In this document: one piece after another, positions 26,993 to 39,243 of the stretch
Layout of the letters: each line of letters starts with the position of its first letter
How positions within the stretch are numbered: position 1 is the first letter of the stretch
NCBI GenBank assembly: GCA_021442155.1
Contig: CM038221.1
Span: forward strand, 23,621,906-23,685,905
Reading direction: 5' to 3'
Origin: Cymbidium sinense
Taxonomy: Eukaryota; Streptophyta; Magnoliopsida; Asparagales; Orchidaceae
DNA length: 64,000 nt
The notes under the pieces: model-generated
What the model was told of the DNA's origin: nothing
The model's database searches: none
Seen by the model: the letters and a program-made list of their open reading frames with translations, nothing else
Made by a program: the position numbers and the translations under genes

Positions 26993-26994
<2 letters not shown>

Positions 26995-27023
<29 letters not shown>
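26995..27023. repeat. (GA)n tract in the CTP synthase promoter region
   Basis: About 14 GA units, some 335 bp upstream of the CTP synthase start codon, preceded by an 'agaggggga' purine stretch. Such purine tracts are common near plant promoters and 5' UTRs; any regulatory role here is inference. Confidence 0.9.
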
Positions 27024-27027
<4 letters not shown>

Positions 27028-27082
27028 CCACGAAAGACAAGAAAGGTAGAAGCGCTCAAAATAGGGCAGGGCCGCTTGAAGC

Positions 27083-27090
27083 TTATTTAA
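27083..27090 (+). promoter_or_regulatory. Possible TATA-like element of CTP synthase
   Basis: 'ttatttaa' lies 269 bp upstream of the start codon, just before a long pyrimidine-rich leader (27100-27260), as expected for a housekeeping-type plant 5' UTR. It is a weak match and no transcript evidence is available; the real transcription start may be elsewhere. Confidence 0.25.
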
Positions 27091-27134
27091 TTGCCCCTTT
27101 TCCGCCCTTACTCTCTCACTCGTCCTCTTCTCTT

Positions 27135-27194
27135 ATGCACTTCGGTGTTAGCCTTCTCCCCCCTTCTCCCGTCTGTTATCGATTCTCTTTATAA
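27135..27194 (+). other. Upstream ORF (19 codons) in the CTP synthase leader
   Basis: ATG at 27135 opens a short frame that stops at TAA 27192-27194, 164 bp before the main ATG. It lies in the pyrimidine-rich presumed 5' UTR. If the transcript starts upstream of it, it would be a uORF that could reduce initiation on the main frame. Its translation and conservation are unknown. Confidence 0.3.
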
Positions 27195-27358
27195 TCGTCT
27201 CCTCAACCTTGCATCTTCTGTCTCTCTATCCCTCTTTCGGTCTCTCTCTCCATCTTTCTCGTCGACTTCATTTTCGTCCCGCACGCCTCAATTTTGGGCT
27301 AAAGGAGGGGTTTTGAGTGGAACGCAGTGGCGGTGGAGCCGAGAGGAGTGTGTGAGAG

Positions 27359-30300
27359 ATGAAGTACGTGTTGGTGACCGGGGGAGTGCTGAGTGGGTTG
27401 GGGAAGGGGGTGACAGCGAGCAGCATTGGGGTGGTGCTCAAGGCCTGCGGCCTCCGTGTTACCTCTATCAAGATTGGTATGTGGCCGACTCCTTCCTTCA
27501 AGATCTCTCTTTGTACTAATCCAGCGCGCTCTTCTTTAGCGTTGTGATTTTTTTTTCTTTTGCTCAGTTGAAGAGCGATTTTAATTCATGGATCTTTCCT
27601 TCGAAAGAGGAAGCTTTTGAAAGCACAAATTAGATCTTTTTTTTTTCTTTTGCCTTTTTTGCGGTGTTTGATCTTAAAAATAGGCTTGCATCGTGAAATT
27701 TTTTTTTTTTTTTTGAAACAATAACTGCCTTAGCTTTTTTGTAATTCTATAATTTTCTATCTCTTTGTTTGATTTGTTTACAATTGATGCCCCGGTAAAA
27801 GCAGTTAATTGCCCTTTTTTCTGTAGGTGGTGGGGGTATAAAGTTGTAGGTTCGATTTTTTCTCAACTTTTTGTATATTTTTTTCGTACCATGGATCAGA
27901 AGATTAGAACCTTTCTGTTTGCGAAATGATCCTATGTGTTTAAAGCTGGAGGTATTGTCCTACCTTTTGTGAGTAGTTTGGTGTTGTAGTGTACAGAAAG
28001 CTGCATAAAGGAGATTGCAGGTCCTACCCTTCATATCTCTCTCAATCTTTTCATTATAGCAGGATGGCATGTGCTTGCCTTGAATGATGGTAGGTGTTGG
28101 GCCCGCCATGGCTGGGCTCTTTATGCAGGTGTCGACCAGAATTTACAGCCAACCCGGCTCTCACACGACTTAGAATGTGCTTTTGTTTATTCATATTATC
28201 CACATCCCGTTTCTTTCATTCAAGGCTAAAAACATATTTACTATCACGGTGTTTCATATGTAAATAGTTAAAACCTGGCTGGGCCAAGGCTTTTTGCCAT
28301 TTTATTAAATAAATAAATGAATTAAAAAGGTGCATTTTGGCTTGTTGAACCAAAAGCAGCAAAAAGATGGCTTCTTTCCTGAATTATAAGTTTAAACTAA
28401 TTGTGTTGACGCTAGGATTAACAGTGATGATTTATTAGTTAATCAAATGAATAGAAATTGTAATTGCTAACAGTCCTCAATGGTTATGCACAGATCCATA
28501 CCTCAATACTGATGCCGGAACAATGTCCCCTTTTGAGCATGGAGAAGTTTTTGTTTTAGATGATGGCGGGGAGGTAAGGAAAGATTTAGATAACCATTGC
28601 TTGAATTCATTATGATTTTTCGCAGCTTTGACACTTTTGATCCTTCTTCACTATTCTTCTTTTTTGGTTCATTTGCATATTTATATGCAATTATTTCTCC
28701 TTTTGTTACTGCCCAAGAGGTTTAGCTGTATTTCCTGCTTGGTTTTTTGAGGAGATACCAGGCGTATAACCTTCTTCAATCTTACTAGTCGATTCACTTA
28801 ATGGGTTTTTAGGACATTTGCCATTGATTTGTGACTCGAAGAAACTTCACGTGTTGAATTTTCCTGCTATCTTGGAAAAGTCTCTTTTTTTACTTCTTTG
28901 GTGCATATTTTTCCCTATCTGATGTGTGTTTTTTTGTGTTGAAAGGTGGATTTGGATCTCGGTAACTATGAGAGATTCCTCGACATCAAACTAACTCGTG
29001 ACAATAACCTTACCACAGGAAAGATTTACCAGGTATGGGTTTTCATCTTCTAAACTTCTAAGGAATGCATCATTGATTGTACTTTTGAGAATTTTTATTT
29101 AAATTTTTTGGCTTTTCACATTCCTATTTAGGAACTTATCTTTGTTTTTTAACCTTATTGTTTGAGGATAGTATGTTATTGATAAGGAGAGAAGGGGCGA
29201 TTATTTGGGAAAAACTGTTCAGGTGTGCTACTGTTCTCCATATTGCACCGTCCTCTTTGACCTGCATGAATATTCATGGAGTAGTTTCTATTTTGGTACT
29301 GAAAGTATCACTTTTAGGTTGTTCCACACATTACGGATGCCATACAAGAGTGGATTGAACGGGTAGCAGTTATTCCTGTTGATGGGAAAGGAGGGCCTGC
29401 TGATGTCTGTGTTATAGAACTTGGTGGAACCATAGGTGATAAAAAGTTTCAATAATGATTGTTATGTAGTTTAAAAAAGAAGTAACGGTCAAGACATTGG
29501 TCTTTTGCTTTTTACTTTCATTGCGTCTACTTTATATATTTACATTATTTTACTTACGTTTGTGGCATAACGAAGATGGAATTGTTGATGCAGGAGATAT
29601 TGAATCCATGCCATTTATTGAAGCTCTTGGTCAGTTTTCTTATCGCGTAGGTGAGAACATCTCTGCTGATAACTACTTGGAGGATTGTAGATAGCCCTAT
29701 TCTAAACTTTGTTTTAATATGGTTTGTTCCAGGTCCTGGTAACTTCTGCCTTATTCATGTTAGTCTTGTGCCAGTTCTAAACGTAGTTGGTGAACAGGTG
29801 AACATCTGTGCCATTGTTTTCCTTCTGCTTAGTATTTTTTTTATAAAAATGTACTTTTTGTTTCAGCAGAGTTGATGACTAATTTGTGAGTTGTAAAACA
29901 CTTGTATTTTAGGCCCAACTGTTTAGTATTTGTTCTTAATTGCAGAAAACTAAACCAACACAACATAGTGTTCGGGGGCTAAGAGGACTTGGATTGACTC
30001 CTAATATTCTTGCTTGCCGCAGTGCATCGGTCCGTCCTTTCTTCCTTTCTGTTATTCTTGGGCTCCATGTCTGCCTGAAGCGTCGGTACTTATTTACTGT
30101 TGTAAGTAGGTCTAATTTGTTGTGTATTTCTTTGGCAGCCTTTGGATGAAAATGTGAAAGAAAAGCTTTCACAATTTTGCCATGTTCCGGTATTGCAACC
30201 AAACTCCTGACACTTATCATCTATATTGATTCCAGAAAGGCATAGAATATTTATTATTTGATATTGATTTTGCAGATTGCAAATATTGTTACTCTTTATG

Positions 30301-33300
30301 ATGTTCCAAACATTTGGCATATACCGTTACTTCTAAGGGTATGTTATATATTTCAAACTTTCTTTTGGAAAATTCCTTTAATTTTTATCTAGCTAGGTAT
30401 CTTACTGGCCATTACAAATCTTTTCGAGTTGTACATGAATTTTTTTCTTTTTTATAGGACCAAAAGGCTCATAATGCTATCTTGAGAGCTCTGAATCTCC
30501 AAGGGTATGTTTATTTTATCAAATGATCCCAAGTTCTTAATAGCAATCTATGGTGGCAATTTATATAAGTATTGAGTCTAAATTTGCATTTGTATATGCA
30601 GCAAAATTGGAGAGCCCATGCTAGAGGATTGGACTAAAATGGTGAAAATCTGCGACAGTTTACGTGATCCTGTGGGTTTTAACCTATTATTATATGTTAA
30701 GGTACTCTTTTGTGCTGCATACGTTTTTTCAGATTCTTACTTGTAGTGGCCTATAATTTCAGGTTAGGATTGCCATGGTTGGAAAATATACTGGTCTTTC
30801 AGACTCATACCTATCTGTGTTAAAGGTATACTCTTTACTGATAGTCTAATGTAGCTAAATTTATATATATTTGACATTTCCCAGTGCAAAATTGAGCTCT
30901 TTGATGCCCTAAAGGCTTGAAGCTAAAGAAATCGTTTTTTTATTAATTTTATAATCCTGCATAGTCTCCATAGTTAAGGGGTCATTTGAGATCACTTTTA
31001 TTTTTTGTTCTTTATTTTTTGTTTTTATTTTGTTTTGTTTATGTTTTGATTTAAAATAAAATATGTTTAGCAGTAGTAGTTGTTTTTAAAAATACTCAAA
31101 CTAAGAGTTGTTTTGAATATTTTTAAAAATATTGTGATTTGTTTTCAAAAATAAAAATAAAAAATAAAAACACTATAAAAAATACTAAACAAACATATTT
31201 TTAAAAATAACCTTAAAAAAAAACACAAAGCAAAAGTGATCCCAAACAGTCCCTAAACGAATGAGGATATTATTCCACAATTTCTTAAGAATTTCGTTCT
31301 CTTTAGCATTGTTGCATATGTAGCTCATCTAAGTCTCTGTTGGCTTGGTTGGAAACTTTGGTTTCCAACTAAGAGTTGCATGTGAGTTTGTCGTTCAATT
31401 CAAAGTATTAAAAAAAATGTTATTTAACATTGAGGTTTTTAATTTAAAATCTTATTTCAACAAATGTAATGCATTCCCTAACCTTAAAGAACTTTAGTCC
31501 TCTGAAGTAATAATTGCAAATTAAAGAGATTCACATATGATGCCCTAAGGCAATAAATTCTATGACCAGGAAACCGTTGTACTACTAAAAGTTGTAATAG
31601 CAGTTGTAATGTGAAATCAAGCTGTGGAGATCTCCTGATGGCTTGTTCCGTGTAATGTTGGTTTGTAATTGTTACTTAGTTGAAATTGATTTCCATTTGC
31701 CGCTTTGAGAAATTTTTCTATCATTACCTGCCATATGTAGTCAATCTCCTTCAATAATAGATCAGCATTAATAAATATGGCATTTTACTATTGCTGGTTA
31801 ATGGAAAAATTATTGAAAGGTCAGGGACGTTGTAGACTATTGCTTTTGGTTTCCTAACCACAGTACATAAGCACATGACTGATTGTTTTGTTATAAGGGC
31901 TTATTAATAGATACTCATAATTCATTCAACACTTGTATTAATCACTGGCCAATAATATATGTTCCAGTGAATTATATCACGCGCACATAATTTCTTAGAA
32001 CTCTTAGTGAAGGTGTTAATAATTGATTCATCATGACCAAATTTCAGGCTCTCATGCATGCTTCAGTCGCCTGCCGGAGGAAACTCATTGTTGATTGGGT
32101 TACTTCTACAGACCTCGAAGACACGACTGCGCAAGAGGTTTGCTGATGAATTTTTCTCTTGTTCTTGGGTTTCACTTCTATATCCCTTCCTAAGGATAGA
32201 GTTTCATGAAAACCTTCTTCAGGCACCTGATGTTCATGCAGCAGCATGGAATCTACTGACGGTAAGTTTTATTTATTTATTTTGTATTTATTTTACCTCC
32301 TGATTATGCTAACTTCTGTTTGCAATCCATTTCACACTTGGTTATCTTTCTTCTCCCTCAATCTGATGAATTTATCATGCAGGGTGCAGACGGTGTGCTA
32401 GTTCCCGGAGGTTTTGGCGATAGAGGTGTCAGAGGGAAAATTCTTGCCGCAAAATATGCTCGAGAAAAGAATATACCCTATCTTGGCATATGTCTTGGCA
32501 TGCAAATTGCAGTGATTGAATTCGCTCGGAATGTCTTGAATCTACAAGATGCTAACAGCACAGAATTTGATCCTAACACAAAGAACCCGTGTGTGATATT
32601 CATGCCAGAGGTAGAACTTGTTCCTCATGTCCTTCCTCATATCCCCTTTCCCTTTTCTAACTAATGAAAAAGCTGTCTTCTGTGCTTTGACTGATGATTT
32701 GCTTTCATAGGGTTCCAAAACACATATGGGAGGAACAATGAGACTTGGGTCTAGGAGAACTTACTTCCAGGTTAAAGATTGCAAATCCTCCAAGCTGTAA
32801 GGACAATGGATCCTTGAGCTCTTAAGTTATCGGAACATTTTTCTTGATTGTTTTATGACATCTGATTTATTGTTTTAAATTTCATTTTGTTAACAGGTAT
32901 GGAAATGTGGCGCATGTGGATGAAAGGCATAGGCATAGATATGAGGTAAGTCCCATCATAGTATTCTCTGATCAGGGATGTTTCCATCACGTCTTCGGAT
33001 TAGAATATATTTGATGATTTTTTTGCGCATGCTTGTGTGTAGAAAACTATTCACGTTGTATGTGGGCACGTATAGCTTATTGGATTGGTTATGCTAGTAT
33101 GTGACTTGTATGCATTGGCCATCTATGCATATGCATATTTTGTGCCTGTAACAGTCACATTCATGACTTCATGTTATGCTAATCAATCTGAAAGACAGTT
33201 TTTTATTTTGGTAATACCTCATTCTCAAGAAGAATAGTTTTTGAATTATCTCATTATAGTAATTTAGCTCTCTTGTATAGCTACCTAAGCGAAAGAGATA

Positions 33301-36110
33301 TGATTTGAGTACAAGTATTTGAATTCCACCAAGACACTATTTTGTTGGGAGGAGATGACGAAGAACTAAAGTGCAGGCAAGACTACTGAAAATCCTGCTA
33401 AGAAACTAACTTATTTATTATTTTTAGATGTTAAGAAACTGAATAGCACATTAGTGTTATGGTTGATGAACCGTCCTTTTTGTAGTTTGTTTAGATCTTT
33501 TAATATAGTCTAAAATTAAACTTAACAGCTGAAAGGAGAATATTCAATACCTGGTTAAGAACCTGGTATGTGGATCCAACATTCTGTGTAGCTGCTCCTG
33601 GATCCACAGGAAGCAGATGCCAACGAACAGTGGATTGTCGAAGCAAATTGCTTGATATTCATTATTTTTATGGGATAATTATATGTATGCCATTCAAAAC
33701 ATGCATCTTGGCAAATCTAACACCCAAAATAAAATAAAATAAAAACACTAAACCAATGCATTTATGTGGAATCCTGATTTTGTTGTGAATTTTGATATTC
33801 TTGTGGAAATTTGATGAATAGAGGTTAGGAGTATCTTTGTTTTGTAAACTGTCAAAATTTGATTTGATTGTCATGTAGCCCTATGATCATGCAAGACATT
33901 TCTTTTGATTGCAGGTAAATCCTGATTTGGTTACGAAACTTGAAAGGTCTGGTCTTGCTTTTGTTGGCAAGGATGAAACTGGCAGACGTATGGAGGTATG
34001 CACGTACAAAATTCAAACTCTTTTTTATTTCATTAAGTTTCAAGTATGTTATCTGAGCTTTGTTCTTAAAGACTTAACATTTGATCGTACAGATTGTTGA
34101 GCTGCCTTCACATCCTTATTATGTTGGCGTCCAGTTCCATCCAGAGTTCAAGTCTAGACCTGGGAAACCCTCTGCTGCCTTCCTAGGTAATACTTTCTAT
34201 TAATCTTGAACATGGAATCAAGTGCCATACTTAATTTATGTCTTCAGTGGATGTTCTTATATCACCCTTCATGGCGTTGCAAACTGGAATTCTATTATTT
34301 AAATCAGAAATCACCCGTCTAATGTTATTTCACCTTGCCTGTTGATGATTAAAGATGAACTTTTTCAGTCCATTTTTTTTAGGAGATACAAAGTGCCTAA
34401 TTTGTGTCTTTAAGCTATTGATGTTTGAGACATGGTTGTGTTTATTTGTGGAAATCACTTTGATATTGTTATGCTGATTTGAGGATGTAAATTTTGCAAG
34501 AACATTTAAGTTGCCCTTGGATCAGTTCTGAATTCCTGTTACTTGGTTTTTTATTGGTAGCACACCCTTGAAGCTTTGAACCCTACAAAATATTCAGAGT
34601 TTTGTTCAAGCCAAGCCAATGTGGTGAAAACAAGCTAAGCGTAATATTATGAATGTAAAATGTTTATTTGTGTTTGACTCGATATTATTCAATTTGTTCG
34701 AAATAGCTTGTGTTCCGCTCGATTTACCGAACAAAATCAACCAAAATGAGTTATAAAATATTTGGAGTAGGATTCAAACCTATGCCATTTCAAAACATTT
34801 GCTACAGTGAATATATTACATAATATATATAATTTTCTTATTTTGAGCTAAAACGAGCCAAACATAATCGAACGGAGAGTTGTTTTTGTTCGGTTCATTT
34901 TCTTAATGAACAATTTGAACACAAGCTATCCGTGAACAACATGCTTTTTTGATATCCTTATCAGCAGCTCTAATGCTACAACATTGTTCTAAGATTGATG
35001 TTAATGGACGAGGAGCTTTCAAGCCCATTCTTGGTGCATTTAATTCTTATTAGTAGTTACTTTTTTTGTTTGAAATCTTTAGAAAAATTAAAGTTAGAAC
35101 TCTATTAGCTTCTCTTGAAAGTATGGACATAATTGCGATCTTCTTAAGTTATGCATGGAATTATAGTGTCACAGTGTCCTTATAATCAATGTTTTTAATT
35201 AAAATTTGCTTAAGTTAACTAACATCTAACATAAAATAGAAACCAATATTTTGTGCCATATTGATCTTCCAATCACCATCAGCTTCTACTTGATCAATCT
35301 GCATTACCCAAAAAGCTTAATTTTTTTGGGATAGTTGAGTGAATTTAATTGCAAACTCACATACACAACAAGAGTTTGGAATCAAAATTTCTTAGTTGAA
35401 AGCCTAAGCTCCTAAACATTAAGCTAAGGGGTTGTTTGGTTGCCTAAAAAAGAAATACAATGTAAAAAGAAGACAGTGTATTTAGATTACTTTAGGATTA
35501 TTTGATTAAAAATTCTATAAATATGAGTTTATTTATTTATTTTATAAATAAATAATGTAAAAGATTCTCAGATCGGAATGGCAAGAGCGGGCGAGTGGGC
35601 ACAGGGTGGCAGCGGCAAGGTGGTGATGGCCATGGTCATAACATTTTACACCTACCGGTAATTTCAAATACACCAAAAATGACATTTATAATGTATTCTA
35701 AATACATTACATTACTTTAGAAATTTTATATTGCATCATACCAAATACCAAAAAAGTTAAAATTCTTGTATTTACTTACACTCAAAATTCAGGCAACCAA
35801 ACAACCCCTAAGGCTTCTTGCACTAAAAAGCTTAAAATTCTAAAATGGCGTCTTGCATTTCTTCCGAATCTTCCTTTAAAGTCTTATTTGATGGCATCTT
35901 CTTCTATCACCCTCAATTACCTTTGTTTTAATGGTTCCAGGTTTAATAGCTGCTTCTTCTGGGCAACTGGATGCATTCCTGAAATCTCAGGGCTTGCCGC
36001 CGAAGCTGGCTACAAGTAACGGTGAGGCCTACCACCAGAATGGACACAGTCACACGAAACGCCTGCAAAATGGCACGTATTATGCGAATGGCAAAAGCGT
36101 CCATGCTTAA
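27359..36110 (+). CDS. CTPS: CTP synthase (glutamine-hydrolysing), 21 exons, complete
   Basis: Converts UTP to CTP with ATP and glutamine, the last step of de novo pyrimidine nucleotide synthesis, in the cytosol. Exons: 27359-27476, 28494-28573, 28946-29032, 29172-29222, 29318-29435, 29594-29650, 29733-29797, 29946-30029, 30139-30189, 30276-30338, 30458-30504, 30602-30671, 30763-30825, 32048-32137, 32223-32261, 32383-32610, 32711-32796, 32897-32945, 33915-33995, 34093-34186, 35941-36110. All introns are GT-AG and the sum is 1791 nt, 596 codons plus stop, normal for the family. The ATG is chosen because it opens the conserved N-terminus 'MKYVLVTGG'. The synthase domain (about 1-290) has the P-loop 'SGLGKG' (12-17) and '[19 protein letters not shown]'. 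The glutaminase domain (from about 298) has 'GICLGMQ' with nucleophile Cys398, and 'QFHPEF' with His525 and Glu527. No broken frame or lost catalytic residue was seen. The polar last ~50 residues are outside the conserved domains. Isoform number cannot be assigned. Confidence 0.97.
30978..31253. mobile_element. Tourist-like MITE in CTP synthase intron 13, 276 bp
   Basis: TAA duplications sit at 30975-30977 and 31254-31256. The left end 'ggggtcatttgagatcactt' matches the reverse complement of the right end, 'gggactgtttgggatcactt', with a few mismatches. The interior is A/T-rich and itself largely self-complementary ('gttttgtttatgtttt' against 'aaaataaaaataaa'-type words). TAA duplications and these termini are typical of PIF/Harbinger Tourist MITEs. 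It carries no coding capacity and lies well inside the intron, so the splice sites are intact. Confidence 0.75.
34600..34945. repeat. Possible decayed repeat in the last CTP synthase intron
   Basis: The segment contains 'ttgttcg', 'gctcgat', 'gagctaaaacgagcc' and 'cgaac' words in both orientations, and starts and ends with 'acaagctaagcg' and 'acacaagctatccg', which suggests a degenerate mobile element. Clean inverted termini or target duplications were not found. Confidence 0.3.
35428..35808. mobile_element. Tourist-like MITE in the last CTP synthase intron, 381 bp
   Basis: TAA duplications are at 35425-35427 and 35809-35811. Terminal inverted repeats are nearly perfect: the left end 'ggggttgtttggttgcctaa' matches the reverse complement of the right end, 'ggggttgtttggttgcctga'. 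The centre (about 35570-35640) is unusually GC-rich ('gcaagagcgggcgagtggg', 'gtggcagcggcaaggtgg') against AT-rich arms. It ends about 130 bp before the acceptor of the last exon. The cleaner termini suggest a later insertion than the MITE in intron 13. Confidence 0.8.
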
Positions 36111-37740
36111 CTTAATTCAGCTAGCTGACCTCAGTAGTTTGGTTTTGGATTCATTATGTGGTTTCGTATATACAAAATTTGATTGGTTTTAAAAGCTCAG
36201 TTGCAGGAAAGTGCAGCAGCTAATGGCCATAGCAGTCTATGCAGATTGTTCCCGGTTTTTTTAACAAGGAACAGCCTGTATTTATTTTTTGGCGAAAGCA
36301 GATATTGATGTTGTGATACCGTTTTTTTTTTTTTAATATATATTTTTTAATCTTTTATTTTTATTGAGTAGCAGCTGATGCCTTATCTGTAAATTAATTC
36401 TGGTGGCCGAGATATATGTAAGGCCTGTTAGTTTCAGTCCATGTTTTTGCTTGATAGTGTGGTAAATCACTGGTGTATAATGCTTCAAAATTTGCCATCA
36501 AAGCACATAAGCTAATTCTACGGTGAACTATTGTCGCTGGACTTTAATCTAATATTTACCACACATTTCATTCAAACTTCCAGGAAAAAATTGTGCCTCT
36601 AGAAGTTTCTATGGTTGGTATTGTAAATCAATATGCTTTAAGTTTCATTCGGTATTGCTGTATTGTTGTTATATACGATATATAAATCCTCCTTTCTATG
36701 ATATAACAATGTTGTATTGTGTGAACTCTACTTGGATGAGTTGTTTTATAGCCACATTTTTGTGCTATTAACTAGCAAAACAATCCAAACTTGGGATGTG
36801 TATATAATGTATGCATGTATCCAGTGGTGATCTTTAATAAATTTGATTTTAATATACAATAAAATTTATCTAAAATGATATTATTAGAATCAGATACAAT
36901 ATCACTTTAGATAAATTATCATTTTAGAGATAATACATACAGTATCATACAAGTTAGAATCGAATTATATTTATTATTTTAGATAAAATATCATTTGAAC
37001 AGTATCATTTAAGTTATCATTTTAGGCAAGTATAATACATACAATATCATACAAGTTAAAACCGACTTGTATTTATCATTTTAGATAAAATATCACTTTG
37101 AACAGTATTATTTTAGATAGATTTTATTGTATAACACTCGATATTTAGACTTCTTTCTGACTACCAACTAGTGACTAAATGAGTTAAATTTAAATGGATT
37201 TTACGTATCATTTGGATCCTTTTGATAAGCAGAGGTGTTAAGAAAAAAGAAACTGTAATGGAGCTCTACTCATCTTTATGAATAATTTCAAAACATTTTT
37301 TTAATTCTATAATACAAATAATTTATATATAATATCAATCTCAAAATTAACTCGATAATTTTTTAAGCTCATTTTAATGTAATTCAAATTAGTTATCAGG
37401 CAACACCTAAATTATCAGTGGCGTAGCTGTTATAGATTCATGTATAGGCAAAATACATTAACCCGATGCACATGCCATGTTGAAAAAGAAAGTAAATTTG
37501 TTCTCGGAACTAAAATCTCAAGATGTAGGGTTGTATAAATCACAAACTACTCTTACATTTTTTTTTTTTTTTCAAAAGTTGGTAAAAGTTACATGTAAAA
37601 AGCAATTTAATAGAAATCAACAATCAGATCCAATGTCCTCAACACCTTTTTAAAACCACAGCCGTTGAAACTACCAAATTTGAACCTATGCTGTCATCAG
37701 AACCAAATTGCATTTAATAACAACAAACTTGTGGAAATTT
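36111..37740. other. CTP synthase 3' UTR and convergent intergenic gap
   Basis: The first several hundred bases after the stop codon are T-rich and presumably hold the 3' UTR and poly(A) sites, which cannot be placed exactly. The remainder separates the convergent CTP synthase and site-2 protease genes and contains a fold-back element (36853-37133). No other coding exon was found. Confidence 0.5.
36853..37133. mobile_element. Fold-back MITE, ~280 bp, between convergent genes
   Basis: The left end 'tatacaataaaatttatcta' and the reverse complement of the right end 'tatacaataaaatctatcta' match over nearly 30 bp with few mismatches. Inside, a phrase 'tacatac(a)atatcatacaagtta' recurs in two tandem sub-copies, and 'attttagataaa' recurs in both orientations. 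There is no coding sequence and no obvious target duplication, so the superfamily is unassigned. Confidence 0.6.
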
Positions 37741-38089
37741 ATAACTTACATCCAGCAAGTATCATCTTCTTCGTCTCCCATAACATCCAGCAGAAGACTT
37801 TCCTTGCTGCATCAAATTTTAGTTCTTTAGACCAATAGCTAGGTTCAGAAATTTTACAACTGAGTCAGCACTGTTGATGACCTTGATCTCACAGAGCAGT
37901 AGGTCCCTGGGGAAGACTTCCCCTTACATTAACAGAAAGCGAGATTCAAGAGGAGCCTTAGACTCTAGTAACCTACGGCCATACGAAACAAATCAGCTCC
38001 AAGGTAATACAGGAACTAAGCAAAAGGGAAATCATACAGAGGGATAGAAAAGTGAACAAAGGCAATGCCAAAACAAAAGAACTTACATT
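37741..38089 (-). other. Probable 3' UTR of the site-2 protease gene
   Basis: This follows the stop codon of the last site-2 protease exon on the minus strand. The minus-strand sequence has a higher GC content than the neighbouring intergenic DNA but no continuous frame with recognisable homology. Donor-like 'gtaagt' sites occur at the end of the last coding exon and just after the stop codon, so a 3' UTR intron is possible. Confidence 0.35.
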
Positions 38090-39198
38090 CTAAACAAAAT
38101 AACTTACAGAATGGAATGCAAAGTAAATACATCTGGAGAAGGCAATAACTGAAAGGAAGGTCCCAGCAATAAGGGAAACTTTGGCAGCCCTTCGCCGCTT
38201 CCTTGGAGTTAGCCAGGTAATGTAATAAAGAGCGGTCTCCAGGATGTATTCACCATCAAGAAAGTAGACCTGTTTAGGTCAATCTGTTAGAGGTTCTCAG
38301 AGTATTGCAATTAGGGTTCTTTTCACGGCTTGTAGACATAAAACACGTTAGATGAATTATCATTTTATTTTCAGACATTTTGTTTGTGAAACGAAATCAT
38401 TAAACCACCCAAAAGTCCAGTATCTTTTAGTTCTATGATATTTTTTCTATATCATAGTATTTTTGAGGTTCTCTCAATATTAACAATCAAATTTTAAATC
38501 TAGAAGTTTTATCTATGAACTCCAAAAATTTGCGCCTGGACTCTTGATGAAGAGAGTGTAGATTAATGTCGATCAAATTTTCAAAAGAAAGATAAAATAG
38601 TAAATAAGATGCTACCTAGAGATTTTGCCCTCATTTTATAAGGACACACATTGATACATGACATCAACGCAGATTGATTTATACTACAAAAAGAATAAGC
38701 ATAATACAACGCACATTGATTATTTTCTTATAAGAAAAACATATCATTTTCTAAATATTATAAGATCATTTTGAGAGAAAGTTTAAATATTGACACCGAT
38801 TATCAGTTTTAGATTTTATGATGAAAGGTTAAAAGATAAAAAAATAAATCAAATAGGGGTACATAAAAAATGTTAATTATAATATTTTAAAGAGTGTACT
38901 ACAAAAGCTTAAGATTTATGATATTTATGAAGAAACTAATATTATGTGGGAAAAATAAATAATGATATTAAGTTGCAAAAAACATGCTTCATGAATAAAA
39001 AAAACTCATATTAATAAAAATATTTGGTGGAGTTAAAATGTGCAAGTAAAGATCAAAAATAAAAAGTTTTGTTATAAAAATTATTTTAGATGTAAAAACT
39101 CAGAGAATTAGAAAAGATATAGAGAGGCGCATAAGGATTTTAAAAAACCAATATGTAATATAAAGAATTTAATATTTAAATGGATACTAAAAAAGATG

Positions 39199-39243
<45 letters not shown>

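Noticed and set aside
27091..27519. 142-codon open frame overlapping the CTP synthase start
   Set aside because: It lies in the pyrimidine-rich leader and runs across exon 1 in another frame; the frame of the conserved CTP synthase N-terminus wins, and this one lacks a start codon at its left edge.
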